From NCBI RefSeq assembly GCF_030440515.1, contig NZ_CP076543.1, positions 744,001 to 808,000 on the forward strand: DNA of 64,000 bases. Reading direction: 5' to 3'. Below, one piece after another: positions 18,866 to 29,041 of the stretch. Numbering within the stretch: position 1 is the stretch's first letter; every line of letters begins with the position of its first letter. This DNA is from Streptomyces xanthophaeus (lineage in GTDB: Bacteria > Actinomycetota > Actinomycetes > Streptomycetales > Streptomycetaceae). Position numbers and translations under genes: made by a program. The notes under the pieces are model-generated. The model did not search any database and was not told the DNA's origin. It was given only the letters and a program-made list of their open reading frames with translations.

Positions 18866-20452
18866 GTGACGGACGACGCACAGAAGTCAGAAGACGGCAC
18901 CGGGAAGCACCCGGCCCCGCGGCTCCCGGCCGCCGCACCCCGGCCCGCCCCCCGCAGCGCGGGCGGAAGCACCCGCCGCGGCGTCCTGCGGGGCGGCGCA
19001 CTGGCCGCGGCCGTGGCCGGCCTGGAACTGCTCGGACAGTCCTCGGTGATTCCGTCGAGGAACACCGCACTCGCAGCGACGGGCGGGAGCGGGGGCGGGA
19101 CCGAACAGATACCCGCCCTCCCCGACATCCAGTTCGACATCGCGGACTTCATCGCACCGGTCACCGACGTCGACGGGGTCCAGGTCCAGCTGGGCCCCGT
19201 GCACACGCTGTTCGTGACCGCCCGCCTGCTGCGGCCGCCCACCCGCATCGACCAGGTCAAGCTCACCGGAGCACTGGCCGCCATCGAGCGCGCGTACCCC
19301 TTCAGCCCGTCGGGCGTGTTCACGTTCCTCGCGTACGGCCTTCCGTACTTCCAGCGGTTACCCGGGGGGCTGCAGGGCCATCTGGTCTCCGCGCACATGC
19401 CGCGCCTGCGCTCGGCGGCGCACCGGTACGTCCTGGAGGAAGCGGTGCCCGGCCCCACGGACGTGTCCCCCGCCAACAGCGGCATCGTCAAACGCAAGTT
19501 CCACGTGCCCGTGTCGATCGAGGGCAACGACCTGCTGCTCACGCTGCGCAGCGACCACGCCGCCAACATCCAGGACGTGCTCAGGTGGCTCGGCGGGAGT
19601 CAGACCCTCGCCGGCCGCCCCCAGCCCTCACCGCCCCTCTCCGACCTCCTGTCCTTCACCTCCGCCCGGGCGATGTTCACCCAGATCGGGCTGCCCAGGA
19701 AGCTGGCGGACGAGGCGTCGCTGCCCTACGCGTTCATGGTCAATCCGCGATCGCCGATGTGGATGGGCTTCGCGGACCAGCAGACCGCCGGAACCGCCGA
19801 CGCCGACGCCGTCACCTTCCGGACGAGCGGACTCACCACGGCGAAGCCGGGCTCCTACTTCGACGCCGGCGCCGTCCAGCACCTCTCGCACGTCCTCATG
19901 GACCTCCAGCAGTTCTACGACGTCGACGACGCCGGTGTGCCGGGAGACGACGCCTCGTTCACCGAACGCGTCCAGTACATGTTCCGTTCCACGCCGCCGC
20001 CTTCGCAGGGGAACGCCGACCAGATCACGGACGGCGGAGGTCCCGCGTTCCTGCCGAACACCTTCCAGGGCACCGACGACGCCCTGCTGAGCGCCCAGGG
20101 CCGGGGCACCCCCGACGGGGAGCGCCGGATCGGCCACCTCTCCTGTCTGCAGCGGTCGTCACGCACGGCCGACGGGAAGCCGCTGCACGTCCGCATGGAC
20201 GGGCCGGGCTACAGCACCATGGACGTGCCGGACGGGTCCCTCCAGCCCAAGCTGGAGTTCACGGTGTTCGTCCCCACCGCCGACTTCTTCGCCACGATGC
20301 GCACGCATCAGGCCTCGCTCGACCTGGCGGCGGCCCATGGTGTCCCCGAGGAGGAGAACGGGCTGGAGCGGTTCCTGACGGCGACCCGGCGACAGAACTT
20401 CCTGACGCCGCCGCGTCGCCACCGGGCCTTCCCCCTCGTCGAATTCCTCTGA
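18866..20452 (+). CDS. Tat-exported protein downstream of the lanthipeptide synthetase
   Basis: 528 residues from GTG 18866 (AGGAGTGGA site); GTG 18857 is a close alternative. The N-terminus has a twin-arginine signal, STRRGVLRGG, followed by a hydrophobic stretch LAAAVAGLELL, so it is exported folded and may hold a cofactor. Distinctive segments are FDIADFIAPVTDVDGVQVQ, FTFLAYGLPYFQRL and QHLSHVLMDLQQFY. Tat export and several conserved His residues (LSHVL, IGHLS) would fit a heme or peroxidase-like enzyme, but I do not see a definite DyP signature, so no function is assigned. It carries its own copy of the locus palindrome at its promoter. Confidence 0.72.
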   Translation: MTDDAQKSEDGTGKHPAPRLPAAAPRPAPRSAGGSTRRGVLRGGALAAAVAGLELLGQSSVIPSRNTALAATGGSGGGTEQIPALPDIQFDIADFIAPVTDVDGVQVQLGPVHTLFVTARLLRPPTRIDQVKLTGALAAIERAYPFSPSGVFTFLAYGLPYFQRLPGGLQGHLVSAHMPRLRSAAHRYVLEEAVPGPTDVSPANSGIVKRKFHVPVSIEGNDLLLTLRSDHAANIQDVLRWLGGSQTLAGRPQPSPPLSDLLSFTSARAMFTQIGLPRKLADEASLPYAFMVNPRSPMWMGFADQQTAGTADADAVTFRTSGLTTAKPGSYFDAGAVQHLSHVLMDLQQFYDVDDAGVPGDDASFTERVQYMFRSTPPPSQGNADQITDGGGPAFLPNTFQGTDDALLSAQGRGTPDGERRIGHLSCLQRSSRTADGKPLHVRMDGPGYSTMDVPDGSLQPKLEFTVFVPTADFFATMRTHQASLDLAAAHGVPEEENGLERFLTATRRQNFLTPPRRHRAFPLVEFL

Positions 20453-20467
20453 TCCCGGCTCGTCGCC

Positions 20468-20504
20468 TCGTGCCGACGTCCACGCGCGGAGGACGTCGGC
20501 ACGA
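20468..20504. terminator. Bidirectional terminator
   Basis: 14-bp stem TCGTGCCGACGTCC/GGACGTCGGCACGA with a 9-nt loop between the convergent Tat-protein and membrane-protein genes. Confidence 0.85.
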
Positions 20505-20535
20505 AGCGGCCGAGGGCCACAGGGGGCGGCCACCG

Positions 20536-20994
20536 TTACGCGCGCGCGGCCCGCGCTCCCCGGCCCCCGGTACCGTGCGAGAGCCGCCCGTGCAGAACGG
20601 GACCGCCGAAGGTCACCAGGACGAACAGGAACCCGGCGGTGATCAGAGCCGGTTCGGAGAACCACAGGCCCGCGAGCTGGTCGACGACCAGGGCCACGGC
20701 CACGAGGAGCACCTTCGCCGCCACCAGACCGAAGAACAGGCCCCGGTCCACCGGGGTGTGCCCGGCGCGGGCGAGACGGCGGCCGACGAAGCGTCCGGCC
20801 ACGCTGACACAGAGCACCACCACGAGGACGCGCAGTGCGTGCTCCCACGCGGGCGTGTCCCCGCCGAAGGCCCAGACACCGCCCACGGCCGCCCCTGCGG
20901 CGGCGTAGGCGAGCATGCGCGCGGGCCGGGCCGGCCGCGCAGGCGCCCCGGTACCGCTCGGCCGGGGACACACTCGGGTGCTGTAGACGGACAT
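20536..20994 (-). CDS. Small polytopic membrane protein
   Basis: 152 residues with about four hydrophobic helices (MLAYAAAGAAVGGVWAFGG, VLVVVLCVSVAG, LFFGLVAAKVLLVAVALVV, LITAGFLFVLVTFGG). ATG 20994 is chosen over a start ten codons upstream because of a GGCGAG site. No family recognised. A degenerate copy of the palindrome lies 56 bp upstream. It might be an accessory, for example immunity or transport, to the lanthipeptide locus, but that rests only on position and the motif. Confidence 0.68.
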   Translation of the reverse strand: MSVYSTRVCPRPSGTGAPARPARPARMLAYAAAGAAVGGVWAFGGDTPAWEHALRVLVVVLCVSVAGRFVGRRLARAGHTPVDRGLFFGLVAAKVLLVAVALVVDQLAGLWFSEPALITAGFLFVLVTFGGPVLHGRLSHGTGGRGARAARA

Positions 20995-21049
20995 GTCTCG
21001 CCTTTCATTACAGAAAGCAAGCATTGGCTACAAAAACCGACAAAACAAC

Positions 21050-21066
21050 TTGCACTCCGAGTGTCA
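21050..21066. promoter_or_regulatory. Degenerate copy of the TTGCACT palindrome
   Basis: TTGCACT-CCG-AGTGTCA: the left arm is exact and the right arm has two mismatches. It lies in the divergent gap between the membrane protein at 20994 and the acetyltransferase at 21193. Confidence 0.45.
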
Positions 21067-21192
21067 TATCTTCGGCGGTGAATCGTCAAGCCCCGACCTC
21101 GGCGACGCGGCCGGATCCGAGCGATGGCCCACTCGGGTGGCACCGCCGCCCCGCAGGCCCCCGCGGCAGAAAGTCCCTGGTAGAGGTGGTCC

Positions 21193-22428
21193 ATGGCGCC
21201 ACAGCTGCGGACATTGCAGGCCCAGGAATGGGACACCTGGTACCGGACCCTGGAACGGGCCTTCGGCGGCCCGCCCACACCCCCGGAGGAGCGCGAGCTG
21301 TGGGAGGGCCTGACCGAACACGACCGGTCCATCGGCGCCTGGGACGGCGACACGTGCGTGGGTACCGCCGGAGCCTTCTCGCTGCGCCTGTCGGTACCGG
21401 GCGCGGCCCTGGTCGACACGGCCGGGGTGACGATGGTGAGCGTGGCCGCCACGCACCGCAGGCAGGGGCTCATGACGGCGATGATGCGACGCCAGCTGGA
21501 CGACGTCCGCGAACGGGGTGAACCGCTGGCGGCCCTGGTGGCGTCCGAGCCCGGCATCTACGGCCGCTTCGGCTACGGCATGGCCACGCAGCAGCTCTCG
21601 GCGACGATCGACACGGCGCGCGTACGCCTGTTGGTACCGGCCGCCCCCGGCACGGACGGGGTGTCCCTGCGGTACGCCGATCCGCTGTCCGCGCTGGCGG
21701 CCTGCGAAGCGGTGTACGCGGACCAGCCGGCCGGCCGCCCGGGCATGCCGGCCCGCGCACCCGGGTGGGAGCGCCTGGCCGTACTGGCGCCCCAGGGCGG
21801 CGACCGCGGCGGCTCACCGCTCCAGTGCGTCGTCGCCGAACGGGACGGGGCGACGGTCGGGTACGCCCGCTTCCACCACACCCCGCAGTGGGACGTCTCG
21901 GGCGCACGCGGCACGGTCGTGCTGCGCGACCTCGAAGCCCGCGATCCGGTCGCGTACGCGGCACTGTGGCGTTTCCTCTTCGGGATCGATCTGACCTCGA
22001 CGCTCGTGGCGCAGAACCGCCCGGCGGACGACGCGTGGCAGCACCTCGTCTCCGACATCCGCCGATGCGAAAGGCAGCTGCGGGACGGACTGTTCGTCCG
22101 GCTGGTGGATGTGGGCGCCGCGCTCGGAGCCCGCACCTACCGCGTCCCCGTGGACGTCGTCCTGGAGGTCGAGGATTCCTTCTGCCCCTGGAACAAGGGC
22201 CGTTGGCGGCTCGCGGGGGATGAAGGGGGCGCCTCGTGCACACGTACCCGCGCGGCCGCCGATGTGACCCTGTCGGTGCGGGCGTTGGCCTCCGCCTACC
22301 TGGGCGGCGTCCCGCTGACCGCCCTCGCACGGGCCGGGCGGGCCGGTGAGCTGAGCAGGGGAACGCTCGAACGGGCCTCACTGGCCTTCGGCAACGAGGC
22401 CGCGCCCTGGCTGCCGCACTCCTTCTAG
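21193..22428 (+). CDS. Eis-like GNAT N-acetyltransferase with SCP2 domain
   Basis: 411 residues, matching the Eis family: N-terminal GNAT fold (about 1-150), second GNAT-like domain (150-290) and C-terminal sterol-carrier-like domain (about 300-411). The acetyl-CoA pyrophosphate loop is visible in VSVAATHRRQGLMTAMMRRQL, with EPGIYGRFGYGMAT after it. The protein ends in Phe (LPHSF), as Eis does, where the terminal carboxylate takes part in catalysis. In Mycobacterium Eis acetylates aminoglycosides and other amines. The Streptomyces substrates are uncertain. ATG 21193 follows AGAGGTGG. Confidence 0.88.
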   Translation: MAPQLRTLQAQEWDTWYRTLERAFGGPPTPPEERELWEGLTEHDRSIGAWDGDTCVGTAGAFSLRLSVPGAALVDTAGVTMVSVAATHRRQGLMTAMMRRQLDDVRERGEPLAALVASEPGIYGRFGYGMATQQLSATIDTARVRLLVPAAPGTDGVSLRYADPLSALAACEAVYADQPAGRPGMPARAPGWERLAVLAPQGGDRGGSPLQCVVAERDGATVGYARFHHTPQWDVSGARGTVVLRDLEARDPVAYAALWRFLFGIDLTSTLVAQNRPADDAWQHLVSDIRRCERQLRDGLFVRLVDVGAALGARTYRVPVDVVLEVEDSFCPWNKGRWRLAGDEGGASCTRTRAAADVTLSVRALASAYLGGVPLTALARAGRAGELSRGTLERASLAFGNEAAPWLPHSF

Positions 22429-22475
22429 GGGGTACGGGAGCTGCTCGACGGTCGGTCCGGCTGACCGGGCAGGGC

Positions 22476-22526
22476 GCCGGCGGGGCGGGCGGGGCTCTGC
22501 GGACACGGCCCAGCCCGCCTGCCGGC
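22476..22526 (+). terminator. Imperfect GC hairpin after the acetyltransferase gene
   Basis: Near-complementary arms 22476-22490 and 22513-22526 with one bulge, 48 bp past the stop. Confidence 0.5.
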
Positions 22527-22561
22527 TCCCCCTGCACTCCGCCGCCCGCGACCACCCAGAA

Positions 22562-22577
22562 ATACCCCAGGGGGTAC
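22562..22577. promoter_or_regulatory. CsoR/CstR-type operator 1
   Basis: ATACCCCAGGGGGTAC, the G/C-tract inverted repeat bound by CsoR-family repressors. First of two sites upstream of the persulfide dioxygenase gene. Confidence 0.85.
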
Positions 22578-22595
22578 CTCTGCTACGCTCGAAAT

Positions 22596-22611
22596 ATACC
22601 CCCGGGGGTAC
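22596..22611. promoter_or_regulatory. CsoR/CstR-type operator 2
   Basis: ATACCCCCGGGGGTAC, almost perfectly symmetric. It lies 34 bp after operator 1 and 24 bp before the GTG of the dioxygenase-rhodanese gene. Confidence 0.88.
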
Positions 22612-22634
22612 ATCCGACGAGAAGGAGTGACAGC

Positions 22635-24029
22635 GTGTTCTTCATAGACACCTTTGACCTGGAAGGGCTCGGCAACCGCAGCTACCTGGCCGGCGGCGCC
22701 CGCACGGCCGTGGCGGTGGACCCCCCGCGCGACATCGATCAGGTGCTCGCCGCGGCGGCCCGCCGAGGGGTGCGGATCTCCCACGTCGTGGAGACCCACA
22801 TCCACAACGACTACGTCACCGGCGGCCTGGACCTGGCCCGCCTGACCGGCGCGGAGTACCGGGTGCCGGCCGCGGCCCGGGTGTCGTTCGCCCACACCTC
22901 CGTCCATGACGGCGACACCGTCACCGTGGACGGAGGAGTCACCCTGCGGGCGGTGGCCACCCCCGGCCACACCCCGCACCACACCTCCTACGTCCTGGAG
23001 GAGCAGGGTGCGGCCGTCGCCGTGTTCACCGGGGGCTCCCTGCTGATCGGGACGGTCGGACGGCCGGACCTGGTCGAACCGCGACTGACCGAGGAGCTGG
23101 CGCGCGCCCAGCACGCCTCCGCGCACCGGCTGGCCGCCGAACTGGCCGACGAGACCGAGGTACTGCCCACCCACGGGTTCGGAAGCTTCTGCTCCGCAGC
23201 CCAGGCCAACGGGGACACCACCACCATCGGCAAGGAGAAGGCGCGCAACAACGCTCTGGTCCAGGACGTCGAGGCCTTCGTCTCCGCCCTGCTGGCGGGG
23301 CTCGACGACGTGCCCGCCTACTACGCCCACATGGCACCGGCCAACGCCGCGGGTCCCGCCCCGGTCGACCTCACCACACCTCCCGTGGCGGACGCCGCCG
23401 ACATCGCGGCCCGGCTGGCGGCCGGGGAGTGGGTGGTCGACCTGCGCAACCGCGTCGCCTTCGCCCAGGGGCACGTCGCGGGGTCCTTCAACTTCGAGGC
23501 CGACGGGAAGATCGCCACGTACCTGGCGTGGATGATCCCGTGGGGCAAGCCCGTCACCCTCCTCGCGGAATCCCCCGAGCAGCTGGCGAAGGCGCAGCGC
23601 GAACTGACCCGCGTCGGTATCGACCGGCCGGCGGCCGCAGCCACCGGAGAACCGGCCCAGTGGCTTCCGGCGGGTGAGCGGCTCCGGGAGTTCCCGCGGG
23701 CGACGTTCGCCGACCTCGCCGCCCTGGACCCGTACGAGCACCGGATCGTGCTGGACGTGCGGCGGGAGTCCGAGCGTGCGGAGGGATGGATCAAGGGCTC
23801 GCTGCACATCCCCGTCCACCAGCTCCACCGCCGCCAGGAGGAGGTACCGGCCGGAGTGGTGTGGGTGCACTGCGCCGGCGGAATGCGCGCGGGGATCGCC
23901 GCCTCGCTGCTCGACGCCGCCGGACGCGAGGTCGTGGCCGTCGACGACCCCTTCGACGCCGCCCGGCGCGCGGGCCTCCCGATGACCGCGGGCCGCGACG
24001 GCCACGGAAGCAGCGGCTCGACAGCGTGA
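22635..24029 (+). CDS. Persulfide dioxygenase-rhodanese fusion (MBL fold)
   Basis: 464 residues from GTG 22635 (AAGGAG site). The metallo-beta-lactamase domain (about 1-240) has the metal motif ETHIHNDYVTGG, TPGHTPHHTSYVL, and HGFGSFCSA with the late His. Two rhodanese domains follow: the first (VVDLRNRVAFAQGHVAGSFNF, about 255-345) lacks the catalytic Cys loop, and the second (VLDVRRESERAEGWIKG, about 360-460) has the active loop VHCAGGMRA. This layout matches CstB/ETHE1-type enzymes, which oxidise low-molecular persulfides to sulfite and thiosulfate. The first gene of the sulfur module, it overlaps the exporter gene by 4 bp. Confidence 0.92.
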   Translation: MFFIDTFDLEGLGNRSYLAGGARTAVAVDPPRDIDQVLAAAARRGVRISHVVETHIHNDYVTGGLDLARLTGAEYRVPAAARVSFAHTSVHDGDTVTVDGGVTLRAVATPGHTPHHTSYVLEEQGAAVAVFTGGSLLIGTVGRPDLVEPRLTEELARAQHASAHRLAAELADETEVLPTHGFGSFCSAAQANGDTTTIGKEKARNNALVQDVEAFVSALLAGLDDVPAYYAHMAPANAAGPAPVDLTTPPVADAADIAARLAAGEWVVDLRNRVAFAQGHVAGSFNFEADGKIATYLAWMIPWGKPVTLLAESPEQLAKAQRELTRVGIDRPAAAATGEPAQWLPAGERLREFPRATFADLAALDPYEHRIVLDVRRESERAEGWIKGSLHIPVHQLHRRQEEVPAGVVWVHCAGGMRAGIAASLLDAAGREVVAVDDPFDAARRAGLPMTAGRDGHGSSGSTA

Positions 24030-24772
24030 GCGCGCTCATCCTCGCCCTGGCCGCCGGAGCCGTCATAGGCCTCGCCCTCGGCGCCCTGGGAGGCGGCGGC
24101 AGCGTACTCGCGGTCCCCGCCCTGATCTACCTGCTCGGCTTCACCCCCGCGGCGGCCACCACGGCTTCCCTGATCATCGTCACCGCCACATCCGCCGCCG
24201 CCCTTTTCCCGCACGCCACCTCCGGCAACGTCCACTGGAAGACCGGCGCCCTCTTCGCAGCCGCCGGCACACTCCCCGCCGTGGCGGCGGCCGGCCTCGC
24301 CGCGCGGCTGCCCGAACCACTGCTGACCGCGGCGTTCGCCGCCATCGCGGGCCTCGCCGCACTGCGCATGCTCAGGACCCCGGCAACCCCCGAAGGGTTC
24401 CGCCCGGTACGGCCGATGCGAGCCGCCGGAGCCGGGGCGGGCTTGGGCGCCGTCACCGGGTTGCTGGGCGTCGGCGGCGGATTCCTCGCCGTCCCGGCCC
24501 TCGTGGGAGCCCTGGGCCTGCGCATGCGGGCGGCCGTCGGCACCAGCCTGCTCGTCATCACCGTCAACTCGCTCGCCGCGTTCGCCGCCCGCACCGGCAG
24601 CACCGCCCCGGTGCACTGGGCGGTCATCGCACCCTTCACCGGCGCCGCGATCCTCGGTGCCTGGGACGGCAAACGCCTCGCCGCCAAGGTCACGGGACCC
24701 ACCCTGCAACGGAGCTTCGCCGTCATGCTGCTGGCCGTCGCGGCCTTCATGCTCACCGACGCGATCCGCTGA
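24026..24772 (+). CDS. TauE/SafE-family sulfite exporter
   Basis: 248 residues, about eight transmembrane helices in two repeats, each starting with the family's Gly-rich helix (GLALGALGGGGSVLAVPAL and GAVTGLLGVGGGFLAVPAL). GTG 24026 overlaps the previous stop as GTGA, so the two are translationally coupled. It would export sulfite made by the dioxygenase. The open frame extends far upstream, but only inside the rhodanese domain. Confidence 0.92.
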   Translation: MSALILALAAGAVIGLALGALGGGGSVLAVPALIYLLGFTPAAATTASLIIVTATSAAALFPHATSGNVHWKTGALFAAAGTLPAVAAAGLAARLPEPLLTAAFAAIAGLAALRMLRTPATPEGFRPVRPMRAAGAGAGLGAVTGLLGVGGGFLAVPALVGALGLRMRAAVGTSLLVITVNSLAAFAARTGSTAPVHWAVIAPFTGAAILGAWDGKRLAAKVTGPTLQRSFAVMLLAVAAFMLTDAIR

Positions 24773-24857
24773 GGCCGTAGCCCCACGGCCCGCCGCCCCC
24801 ACAGCTCAACCGGCGCCCGATCCCGGTCGCCGGCCCCCGGAAAGGAAGAAGTCCGCC

Positions 24858-25756
<899 letters not shown>

Positions 25757-25824
25757 GGGCCGTCTGCAAGACGGCGGAGACGGCACGGCCGACGAAACCC
25801 CACACCGCTTCGGGTCGCACGCCG

Positions 25825-28305
25825 TCACCGATCGAGAACCCGGTCCGCCATGGCCACGGAGAACCCCTCCGCCGCTGTGACCAGGGGGAATTCCGTCCAG
25901 ACGGTCTTGCCGTCCCGGGTGTAGCGGGTGCCCCATCGTTCGGTGAGCTGGGCCACCAGGAAGAGACCGCGCCCGCCCTCGTCGGTGGTGCGGGCCCGCC
26001 GTAGGTGCGGAGCGGTGCTGCTGCTGTCGGAGACCTCGCAGATCAGGCTGCGATCGCGGATGAGCCGCAGGGTCACCGGCGTGCCGCCGCCGTACCGGTA
26101 GGCGTTGGTGACCAGTTCGCTGATGACCAGTTCGGCGGTGAAGGCCAGCTCCTCCAGGCCCCACCCGGTCAGTGCGGCCTCCGTCAGGTGCCGCGCCCGG
26201 GCGGCGGCGGTCGGCTCCGCGGGCAGTTCCCAGGAGGCGACCCGCTCCGGCGCCAGCACGCGGGTGCGGGCGAGGAGCAGTGCGACGTCATCCGGTGGGT
26301 GATCCGGCAGCAGGGCGTCCTGCACGGCCGTGCAGGTCTCCTCCAGCGAGCGGCCGGGCCGGGCGAGGGCTTCCCGCAGCCGCGCGAGTCCCTCGTCGAG
26401 GTCGAGGCCACGGGCCTCGACCAGGCCGTCCGTGTAGAGCGCCAGCAGGCTTCCCTCGGCGAGTTCCAGTTCGGCGGACTCGAACGGGAGTCCGCCCAGC
26501 CCCAGCGGCGGCCCCTCGGGGAGATCGGGCAGGGTCACCGCTCCGTCGGAGGTCACCACGGCGGGCGGGAGGTGGCCCGCCCGGGCCAGGGTGCAGCGCC
26601 GGGAGGTGGGATCGTAGACCGCGTAGAGGCACGTCGCGCCGACGATCTGCTGGCCCCGCGAGCTTCCGTCGGCCGGCTCCTGCTCATCCGCCAGGCGGTT
26701 GACCAGGTCGTCCAGGTGGGAGAGGACCTCGTCCGGAGCGTAGTCGAGGCCTGCCAGGGTGTGCACGGCCGTGCGCAGGCGGCCCATGGTGGCCGCGGCG
26801 TGCAGACCGTGGCCGACGACATCGCCGACGACGAGGGCGACGCGCGCTCCGGAAAGCGGGATGACATCGAACCAGTCACCGCCGACACCGGTGGCGGGGT
26901 CGGCCGGCAGATAGCGGTGCGCGACCTCGACCGCGCTGTTCTCCGGCAACGCCTGCGGCAGCAGGCTGCGCTGCAAGGTCAGCGCGGCCTGATGCTGCTG
27001 GGTGTAGCGGCGGGCGTTGTCGATGCACAGGGCGGCCCGCGCGGCGAATTCCTCCGCGAGCGTGAGGTCGTCCTCCTCGAACGGCTCGGGCCGCTCGGCC
27101 CGCCACAGGCTGAGCAGGCCCAGGAGCAGACCTCGGGCCGTCAGCGGTACGACGATCAGCGAGTGCGCGCCCAGGTCGAGGGCGCGCCGGCTGCGCTCGC
27201 AGTCCTGGAAATACCAGCCGGGGCTGCTCCGGAGCACCGGTTCGAGGATGGACCGCTGTTCGGCGAGGCACCTGGCGTGCGGGGTGCGGGGGTCGAAGCG
27301 GAAGACCTCTCCGGCGGGGTGCATGACCTGCAGCGCCTGTGCCACGACCGAGTGGACGGCCATTCTGCGGACCAGTCCGTTCGCCTCCTCGGCGGTCTCG
27401 TCGCCCCGGGCCACCGACTCCAGCAGGTCCACCGAGACGGCGTCCGCGAGGTCGGGGACGGCGACGTCGGCGAGCTCCCGGGTGGTCTGGGCGAGATCCA
27501 GTGTGGTCCCGATGCGGGCGCTGGCCCGGTTGAGCAGGGCGAGCCGCCGTCGGGCCCGGTAGCGGTCGGTGACGTCCTCCACGAGTTGGGTGACGCCGAG
27601 GATGTCGCCGGAGGGGTCCTCCATCCGGAACGCCGACACCGACACCACCCGCTCGTGGTCGGGGTCGCTCCTCAGTCGGCAGCGCTGCTCGGTGAAGATC
27701 AGGGGGGCGCCCGTCTCCAGCACCCGTCGCAGCCGGGTTTCGATGGTCTTCACGTCCGGACCGATGAGGAAGTCGCCGATGCGCCGGCTCCGCATCTCCG
27801 CCGCGGGAAGCTGTGTGAACCGGGCCAGCGCCCGGTTGATCCGCAGGATGCTCAGGTCGGGGGCGTGGACGGACAGCCCGATCGGGGAGCGCCGGAACAG
27901 ACCGTCCAGGACCGACCGGTCCGTCTCCCACTGCAGTACCTCCTCCGCCGGGGCGACGACGAGGAACCACTCGCGGGCCGAGCCGGCGCGGATGACGGCG
28001 CGGGCGCGGAATCCCAGCTCCACCCGCCGCCCGCTGCGGTGCAGGACGGGCAGGACACCGGACCAGCCCCGGTCACGCTCGCACGCGGCCACCGCGTCCA
28101 GGACCGTCTCACGGTCACGGGAATCGACCAGGAACTCGACCGCGCTGCGGCCCAGCACCTCATCGGGCGGGTAGCCGAGGTGCTCCTGTGCGCGCCGGCT
28201 CCAGCCGACGACCCTGCCGTGGTCGTCCAGTACCGCCGAGGCCGAGTTGTGCAGCGCGAACGGGTCCTCGGGCGCCTCGCCCGATCCCGGCACCGGTGCG
28301 TCCAT
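25825..28305 (-). CDS. PAS-PAS-GAF-SpoIIE phosphatase-HATPase signalling protein
   Basis: 826 residues from ATG 28305. Order: PAS 1 (about 15-125), PAS 2 (130-245, ending GDILGVTQLVEDVTDRYRARR), GAF (255-415), PP2C/SpoIIE phosphatase (440-655, with GGDWFDVIPL, GDVVGHG, YTDGLVEARG and PPDDVALLLAR) and a C-terminal anti-sigma-type ATPase (about 690-800, with ELVTNAYRYG and EGGRGLFLV). Such fusions both phosphorylate and dephosphorylate anti-sigma-factor antagonists, and Streptomyces has dozens. The signal is unknown. No sigma factor or antagonist gene is adjacent, so the partner must lie elsewhere. Confidence 0.92.
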   Translation of the reverse strand: MDAPVPGSGEAPEDPFALHNSASAVLDDHGRVVGWSRRAQEHLGYPPDEVLGRSAVEFLVDSRDRETVLDAVAACERDRGWSGVLPVLHRSGRRVELGFRARAVIRAGSAREWFLVVAPAEEVLQWETDRSVLDGLFRRSPIGLSVHAPDLSILRINRALARFTQLPAAEMRSRRIGDFLIGPDVKTIETRLRRVLETGAPLIFTEQRCRLRSDPDHERVVSVSAFRMEDPSGDILGVTQLVEDVTDRYRARRRLALLNRASARIGTTLDLAQTTRELADVAVPDLADAVSVDLLESVARGDETAEEANGLVRRMAVHSVVAQALQVMHPAGEVFRFDPRTPHARCLAEQRSILEPVLRSSPGWYFQDCERSRRALDLGAHSLIVVPLTARGLLLGLLSLWRAERPEPFEEDDLTLAEEFAARAALCIDNARRYTQQHQAALTLQRSLLPQALPENSAVEVAHRYLPADPATGVGGDWFDVIPLSGARVALVVGDVVGHGLHAAATMGRLRTAVHTLAGLDYAPDEVLSHLDDLVNRLADEQEPADGSSRGQQIVGATCLYAVYDPTSRRCTLARAGHLPPAVVTSDGAVTLPDLPEGPPLGLGGLPFESAELELAEGSLLALYTDGLVEARGLDLDEGLARLREALARPGRSLEETCTAVQDALLPDHPPDDVALLLARTRVLAPERVASWELPAEPTAAARARHLTEAALTGWGLEELAFTAELVISELVTNAYRYGGGTPVTLRLIRDRSLICEVSDSSSTAPHLRRARTTDEGGRGLFLVAQLTERWGTRYTRDGKTVWTEFPLVTAAEGFSVAMADRVLDR

Positions 28306-28493
28306 CGCTGCCACCCTTCGACCTGCCGAACGGACCGCACAGCGGGCATTGCCCCAGCGACTACCCGGAGTGATCGGAGACCAGGGGTCGGGCAGTCGGC
28401 ATACCTTCAGTATCGCCGCGCCGCCGCACGTCGGCAGAGCCTCGCCCCGTGCGCCCGTGGATGCGGCCCACCGGGGCTGGGGATCCTGACGAC

Positions 28494-28961
28494 ATGACTG
28501 CCGCCCTCACCGGTCTCGTCGCCGTCTTCGCCACGCTGGCCGGGTCCACCCTCACCTTCGTCTTCCAACGGCACATCGCCCGGCAGGCGGAGCGGTTCGC
28601 CCGGGATCAACGGCTGTGGCACGAACGGATCGGCGCCTACAGCGCCTTCGCGGCGGCTCTCACCGACTTCCGGCGAAGCCAGAACGACCGCTGGCACGTG
28701 GAACGGTCCGACCCGGACAGCGCTCGGTTCATCAGCGCTCGTGAAGCGTCGTACCAGCGGCGGGCGGACTCGACAGCGGCACTCTGCCGAGTCCACCTCG
28801 TCTGCGGCGATCCGGTCCTGATCCGGCTGGCCCAGGAGGCTCTTGATGCCACGACCGGGATTCACGGGGCACAGGACGAACAGGACCGCGCGGAGCGGGG
28901 GGAGACGGCACGTCTCGCGCTCGAAAGGTTCCTCTCCGGCGCGTCACCGCAGGCTCGCTGA
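28494..28961 (+). CDS. Hypothetical protein with N-terminal membrane helix
   Basis: 155 residues. One hydrophobic helix (LTGLVAVFATLAGSTLTFVF) is followed by a charged helical region (RHIARQAERFARDQRLWHERIGAYSAFAAALTDFRR) likely to form a coiled coil. No catalytic motif. ATG 28494 is chosen because the helix starts right after it. Proteins of this plan are common near Streptomyces regulatory genes. No function assigned. Confidence 0.7.
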   Translation: MTAALTGLVAVFATLAGSTLTFVFQRHIARQAERFARDQRLWHERIGAYSAFAAALTDFRRSQNDRWHVERSDPDSARFISAREASYQRRADSTAALCRVHLVCGDPVLIRLAQEALDATTGIHGAQDEQDRAERGETARLALERFLSGASPQAR

Positions 28962-29041
28962 CCGCACGGTCGACCCGGCCCCGGTGATACGGCTCGGGCC
29001 GCCCCCGGCAGGCCCTGTACGAGCCGGGGGCCGGGCCGCCG

